Of a DNA stretch of 64,000 nucleotides, positions 60,091-64,000 are shown piece by piece (the first letter of the stretch is position 1; each line of letters opens with the position of its first letter). The stretch lies in the NCBI GenBank assembly GCA_029259775.1, contig JAJDEN010000036.1, forward strand, positions 1 through 64,000, written 5' to 3'. Position numbers and translations under genes: made by a program. Source of the DNA: Planctomycetota bacterium. Its GTDB lineage: Bacteria; Planctomycetota; PLA2; JAEUHO01. The notes beneath the pieces were generated by a model. That model saw only the letters and a program-made list of their open reading frames with translations. It was not told where the DNA came from and did not search any database.

Positions 60091-60944
60091 GCTCCCGCGC
60101 CGGCCGCTTCGTCCTCGGCCTGGGCCTCCTCGCGGCCGCAGCGCTCGTCTACTGGGCGCTGGAGGACGGCGGCGGCGACGAAGGCTTCGACCTGGACCGC
60201 GACGAGCTCCCGCGCGAGGCCGATGCCGCCCCGCCCGGCGAGGCGCCGGATGCCCAGCCTCCCAAGCAGGCTCCGCCCGCCCCCGCGCCCGAAGGCGACC
60301 TCGTGCCACGGGTGCTGCCGCCGGACGCCGCGATCGAGGATGTCCGCGACGCGCTGACGCTCACGGGCCCGAAGCGTACGCGTGAGGTGCAGGCCGCCTA
60401 CGACGCCATCGTGCGGATCGCCGACGACGCGCCCGGCGTGCGCCAGGGCCTGCAGCGCTACCTGGCCCGGGTGGAGTCGCCGCTGGCGCGCGGCATCGTG
60501 CTCGCCGGTCTCGGCAGCGACCGCGCGCCTGCCAACATCACGTGGCTCAGCCAGCGCCTCGTGACGGCCACGACGGCGCCGGAACGCATCGGCGCGCTGC
60601 ATGGCCTCGCGTTCGGCACAAGCGAGTTCGCGCAGACGTCGGAGACGCTCGCCGGCATCAAGATGCCTGTGGGACATCTGCCGCCGGGACGCGAGGCGCG
60701 CAAGGCGGTCGGGACGTTCTTGGATGGCAAACATGGCGCAGCGGCGACGGACGCGAACGCGGTCGTGCTGCTGAACGTCTCGGAGCAGGTCGACTACGCC
60801 GCGCTCCTCGTGGTGGGCGGTACGCGGACGTGCGCGTTCTTCGATGCGGCGCCCGCGAAGGTGCGCGACCTGCTGCGGCGCGGCGCGTTGCGGCACGATG
60901 CGTTGCCGGGCGCGGTGCGGCGGGTGTTGGAAGCCGCGAAGTAG
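60087..60944 (+). CDS. Membrane-anchored helical-repeat protein coupled to the SUMF1 gene
   Basis: 285 aa; its ATG overlaps the preceding stop (ATGA). N-terminal helix (8-24), acidic/proline linker to 75, then a helical body (80-285) with HEAT-like pairs (VQAAYDAIVRIADDAPGVRQ, PLARGIVLAGLGSDRAPANI). Tight coupling implies that it works with the SUMF1-type protein. Confidence 0.7.
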   Translation: MSSRAGRFVLGLGLLAAAALVYWALEDGGGDEGFDLDRDELPREADAAPPGEAPDAQPPKQAPPAPAPEGDLVPRVLPPDAAIEDVRDALTLTGPKRTREVQAAYDAIVRIADDAPGVRQGLQRYLARVESPLARGIVLAGLGSDRAPANITWLSQRLVTATTAPERIGALHGLAFGTSEFAQTSETLAGIKMPVGHLPPGREARKAVGTFLDGKHGAAATDANAVVLLNVSEQVDYAALLVVGGTRTCAFFDAAPAKVRDLLRRGALRHDALPGAVRRVLEAAK

Positions 60945-60986
60945 ACGGTGCGCGGGTCCTCTGCGGTCTCGCGGGTCCTCGGCGGA

Positions 60987-61193
60987 CTAACGCCCGGCGA
61001 GGAACTCCTTGGAGCGGACGCGGACGCTGGCCGAGGCGCGGAGATCACCGCCGCCGGCCGTCGTGCCCTTGCGCGCGAGGATGCGACGAAGCTTCTTGTC
61101 CCAGACGACCTGGACGCAGTCGGACATGTACGGGCAATCCCGTGTCCGGCAGACGTACGTCTCCGATCCGAAACAGTCTTTCTTCTTAGACAT
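60987..61193 (-). CDS. Small cysteine-rich protein
   Basis: 68 aa from ATG 61193. Four cysteines in the first 26 residues (KKDCFGSETYVCRTRDCPYM, SDCVQVVW), then a basic stretch. Could bind a metal or be disulfide-linked. Unknown family. Confidence 0.6.
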   Translation of the reverse strand: MSKKKDCFGSETYVCRTRDCPYMSDCVQVVWDKKLRRILARKGTTAGGGDLRASASVRVRSKEFLAGR

Positions 61194-61400
61194 GAAGTCC
61201 CCGCTTGCGCGGCCAATCGTACGGCCCTCACGGAGGCCGCACAAGGCCCCCCGCTGGCTCCCTCGTCACCCTTGATCGGCCGTTCCCACCCCCTTCTCAA
61301 GGCAACAGATGCCTTCCCGAAGGGGATGCGAACACGATTCCTGCGGCGCCCCTCCGGCACACCGCCGAGGGGCCTGCGAGGCCGGTGGTAGGCTCCCCAG

Positions 61401-61787
61401 ATGCCCCTCAGCGCCCTCAGGATCGGCCAGGACCTCGTAGACGTCGCCCGCCTCGGGCGCGCCCTGGAGGGCAAGGAGGAGCGCTTCCAGCGCCGAGTCT
61501 TCACCGAAGAAGAATGGGCCCGATCCTCCGCCCGTCCGGATCGGGTCGCGGCCCTCGCTGCGCGCTTCGCCGCCAAGGAGGCGGCCTTCAAGGCACTCGG
61601 CACCGGCTGGAGCGACGGCGTCGCCTGGCGGGACGTGGAAGTGCTGGGCGGCAGCCCCGAAACGCCCGTCCTGGCGCTGCATGGCAAGGCGGCCGAGATC
61701 GCCCAGGCTGCCGGGCTCGTGCTCACCGTGAGCCTCACGCACACGGAGGAGCTGGCGGCCGCGATGGTCCTGGCCTACCGCGCCTAG
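61401..61787 (+). CDS. acpS: Holo-[acyl-carrier-protein] synthase
   Basis: 128 aa. AcpS motifs RIGQDLVDVARL (metal Asp), VFTEEEW, and ARFAAKEAAFKALGTGW; VSLTHTEELAAAMVLA closes the protein. Attaches 4'-phosphopantetheine to ACP serine. Confidence 0.94.
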   Translation: MPLSALRIGQDLVDVARLGRALEGKEERFQRRVFTEEEWARSSARPDRVAALAARFAAKEAAFKALGTGWSDGVAWRDVEVLGGSPETPVLALHGKAAEIAQAAGLVLTVSLTHTEELAAAMVLAYRA

Positions 61788-61810
61788 GCAGCGACCCTCG
61801 AGCGGCGGAG

Positions 61811-61847
61811 CAAAAATGAAAGCGGCGAGCGCATGTGCGCTCGCCGC
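61811..61847 (-). terminator. Rho-independent terminator of the HEAT-repeat gene
   Basis: Perfect stem GCGGCGAGCGCA (61822-61833) / TGCGCTCGCCGC (61836-61847), followed on the minus strand by TTTCATTTTTG. It lies 60 bp past the stop codon of the minus-strand gene. Confidence 0.85.
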
Positions 61848-61882
61848 CATCGATCGGTCGGGTGCTGGCTGGTGAGCTAGCT

Positions 61883-61934
61883 GCCCTTCGGGGCGACCTG
61901 GAGGCCCTAGGAGCCCTTCGGGGCGACCTGGAGA
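61883..61934 (-). repeat. Duplicated 3' end of the HEAT gene
   Basis: CCCTTCGGGGCGACCTGGAG occurs at 61883-61902 and 61915-61934. The upstream-most on the minus strand encodes LQVAPKGS-stop; the second is an unused copy after the stop. Confidence 0.85.
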
Positions 61935-64000
61935 CGGTGCGACGCGAAGATCTTCCGTCGCTGATCCGGCGTGAGGTTGCGCACCTGGCCGAGAGCGGCC
62001 AGCGCAGCCTTGCCGACGTCGCCACCAGCACCCGAGGCGGCCATGAGGCCCTCGATCTGCTCGGGCGTGCCGTCGACCGCGGAGAGGACAGCGCCGAGCG
62101 CCGTAGCCGCAGCGGCCTTGAGGCCATCGCCTTCACCCTCGTTCAGCACCTTCAGGAGGGCATCGCCCCCACCCACACGAAGGTTGCCGAGCGCGCGCGT
62201 GGCGTTGAGGCGCACGGCAGCGGTCGGACCCTCGGTGGCGGCCGTCGAGAGAGGCTCGATGGCAACCGTGAGGTCGAAGGACTTGCAGGAGAAGTCGACG
62301 TTGGCAAACGCATCCGCCGCGGTAGCGGCGAGCGTGTTGGCACGGCCCTGGTCCGGGTTGAGGTCCTTGTCCTTGGCAGCCGCGTTGACGGCCGAGAAGG
62401 CGTTGGCCTCGACAACAGGCGAGGAGATGAAGCCGTGGATCGAGTCCCCGTACTTCTGCTTGAAGCCTTCGCGGATGGCGTCGGCCTTGTTCTCCTGCGT
62501 GTCCTGGACGAGAACGACGATCTTCATGCCCTTCGTGCGGGCATCGGCGATGAGCTCGTCGATGACCATGTACGAGGAGCTGTGGCGCGCGGACGCGACA
62601 TCGTTGCGACCACCGAGGTCCGCACGGACGACGATGACGTCGAGGCTCGGAGCGACCTTGGCGCGCATCACGCCGTTGGTCCCCTCAGCCGAACCCGCCG
62701 CCTGGATGCCGCCGTGGTGCAGCGCCATCAGGATCTTCGCGCGGGAGCCCTCGTCATCGTCGATGACGAGCGCCTGGCGAATCGCACTCTCGGACGCAGC
62801 CTGCGCACCCAGCGCGACGACCTTGTCGGCGTTGGGCATGCCACGCTTCGGGCTCATGCGGAGCGAGGCGATGGCCGCGGCGTAGCGGACGCGCTTCTGC
62901 GGCGCCGCCAGGGCGTGACCAAGCGCGTGCCCACCGAGGTCCTCACCACCGTAGGTGGCGGCCACGAGGTAGCAGCACTCGACGGCAACGTCCCAGTCCT
63001 GGCCCTTCATGGCGCCCTCGAGAGCGGCCGTGGCAGCGGCGAAGCCCTGGCTGCGAGCCAGGTCCATCGCGCCGGCGAGGGCCTCGGGAGCCGAGCCACC
63101 GTTGGCGTTCAGCACCTCAGCCTCGACGCTCTGGGCGAGAAGTGCGCGGACCAGCAGGGCGCGGGCGCCCATGTGGCCGGAGTCGATCGCGAGGGCATCG
63201 ACAGCGCACTCTTCCGCCTGGAGGAAGGGGTAGAGGTAGGCCGGAGCGTCGTAGCGGACGAGCGAGCCGCCCTCCCAACGCCACATGTCCTTGGTGTCAC
63301 CGAAGTCACCCACGACGCTGGCGTCGCGGCTGTAGTAGCGGTTGCCGAGGGCGCAGTAGGCGTCGGCCACGGAACCCTCACGGCCACCGAGCTTGGCGAG
63401 GGCCTTGCCGGCCTTCTCCTGGGCGCCCGGATCGTCGTCGAGTGCGGCAACGCGAGCAACGGCGGCGGTGGCACGGCTGTCGCCGATGTCACCCAGCACC
63501 GTGGCGGCGTAGGCGCGCACGCGCGCGTTGTCCGAAGCCAGGCACTCGGAGAGCGGCACGGCGGCGTCGGCGTGAAGCTGACGCAGGGCCATGATGGCGT
63601 TGACGGCGGTGTCCGCGTCTTCGCTGGCAAGGCTGCCGTAGAGGTGGGGCACAGCACGCTCACCGGCAGCGCGCAGCTTCATGCGTGCGTTGCGCTGGAC
63701 GGCGATGTCCTTGCTGTTGACGGCCTCGTCGACGAGGGCCTTCACCTCATCGTCGCCAAGGTTCGTCGACTCCATGGGCTTGCTCTTGTCGAGCAAGTAC
63801 TTCACGAGTCGCTCGTGCTCGCCACCCTGAGCGAGAGCACGGATCAGGACCCGGTTCTCGGTCTCGCGGAGGATCGCATACACCTCGGAATCATCCGGGT
63901 TGCTCTCCACGTAGGCGCGCAGCTTGGGCAACGCTTCCGCGTAGTTGCCCTTCGAGTACTCATGCAGAGCGTCCTTGAGGTCCTCGGGACCGGCGAACGC
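61907..64000 (-). CDS. HEAT-repeat protein, N-terminus beyond the window
   Basis: 697 residues visible, open to the window edge, so the start is outside. The visible N-terminus has TPR-like sequence (LHEYSKGNYAEALPKLRAYV); HEAT-like repeats follow (VPHLYGSLASEDADTAVNAI, SDNARVRAYAATVLGDIGDS). Around residue 450-560 lies a Rossmann-like stretch (LDVIVVRADLGGRNDVASAR, IVVLVQDTQENKADA). Further HEAT repeats close it. Probably a large scaffold; signal peptide not visible. An intrinsic terminator follows. Confidence 0.75.
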   Translation of the reverse strand, partial: AFAGPEDLKDALHEYSKGNYAEALPKLRAYVESNPDDSEVYAILRETENRVLIRALAQGGEHERLVKYLLDKSKPMESTNLGDDEVKALVDEAVNSKDIAVQRNARMKLRAAGERAVPHLYGSLASEDADTAVNAIMALRQLHADAAVPLSECLASDNARVRAYAATVLGDIGDSRATAAVARVAALDDDPGAQEKAGKALAKLGGREGSVADAYCALGNRYYSRDASVVGDFGDTKDMWRWEGGSLVRYDAPAYLYPFLQAEECAVDALAIDSGHMGARALLVRALLAQSVEAEVLNANGGSAPEALAGAMDLARSQGFAAATAALEGAMKGQDWDVAVECCYLVAATYGGEDLGGHALGHALAAPQKRVRYAAAIASLRMSPKRGMPNADKVVALGAQAASESAIRQALVIDDDEGSRAKILMALHHGGIQAAGSAEGTNGVMRAKVAPSLDVIVVRADLGGRNDVASARHSSSYMVIDELIADARTKGMKIVVLVQDTQENKADAIREGFKQKYGDSIHGFISSPVVEANAFSAVNAAAKDKDLNPDQGRANTLAATAADAFANVDFSCKSFDLTVAIEPLSTAATEGPTAAVRLNATRALGNLRVGGGDALLKVLNEGEGDGLKAAAATALGAVLSAVDGTPEQIEGLMAASGAGGDVGKAALAALGQVRNLTPDQRRKIFASHRLQVAPKGS

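Overview
The window is GC-rich, densely coded bacterial DNA. It looks chromosomal and Gram-negative: an ADP-heptose:LPS heptosyltransferase, several lipoproteins with a lipobox, Tat-type signals, and exported multiheme cytochromes c. The gene order ftsK - rimO - pgsA - pgpA, the SUMF1-type, HEAT-repeat, DUF11 and FG-GAP secreted proteins, and the many orphan secreted proteins would suit a planctomycete-like organism (Planctomycetota). This is a family-level impression only; there is no rRNA in the window to settle it.

Layout. 0-10 kb: a secreted peptidase-like protein, a CstA transporter, a FHA-GAF-sigma54 activator and an orphan ParA with a MerR-like head; then a heptosyltransferase and a CcoO-like triheme cytochrome c. 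10-16.4 kb: DAHP synthase and, divergently, tpiA - secG - yicC - gmk - rpoZ - coaC-like, followed by an octaheme lipocytochrome. 16.4-17 kb: a gene-free stretch of tandem and inverted repeats. 17-26.8 kb: ftsK, then a protein that looks like FtsK without its motor but with a histone-H1-like segment, then rimO, pgsA, pgpA, a SpoIIE-type phosphatase and a MazG-like protein. 27-34.7 kb: an OmcB-like cysteine-rich DUF11 lipoprotein, fhs, plsC, a divergent RNase HII, small lipoproteins and apt. 35-41 kb: an IPT/FG-GAP lipoprotein, purE, mscS, a Coq7-like protein and a methyltransferase. 41.2-45.2 kb: an unusual group with an ATP-grasp ligase, a PqqD-domain protein with a Tat-like signal and Ser-Gly-Lys repeats, a membrane-anchored acyl-carrier-like protein lacking the phosphopantetheine serine, an exported DODA-type dioxygenase, and a membrane-anchored L7/L12-like domain. 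45.2-46.8 kb: pckA.

47-58.3 kb is an accessory region ending at the 3' end of a tRNA-Thr(CGT) gene. It holds a nucleotidyltransferase flanked by two copies of a 67-bp element, a BrnT toxin with an XRE partner, IS3 and IS256 remnants, many short orphan genes and gene fragments, five copies of a 106-bp palindromic repeat (all in one orientation, most of them placed exactly at gene-fragment joints) and four copies of a ~55-bp repeat that carries an ATG. No integrase gene is present.

58.4-64 kb returns to ordinary content: a zinc-ribbon/SUMF1 membrane protein with a coupled partner, a small cysteine-rich protein, acpS, and a long HEAT-repeat protein that runs off the window end.

How genes work together: tpiA/pckA/fhs/purE/apt/aroF are core metabolism; pgsA, pgpA, plsC and acpS serve lipid synthesis; the ftsK pair sits in the standard division/translocation context. 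The most novel material is the motor-less FtsK-like protein, the PqqD/ATP-grasp/ACP-like group, and the 106-bp repeat network of the island.
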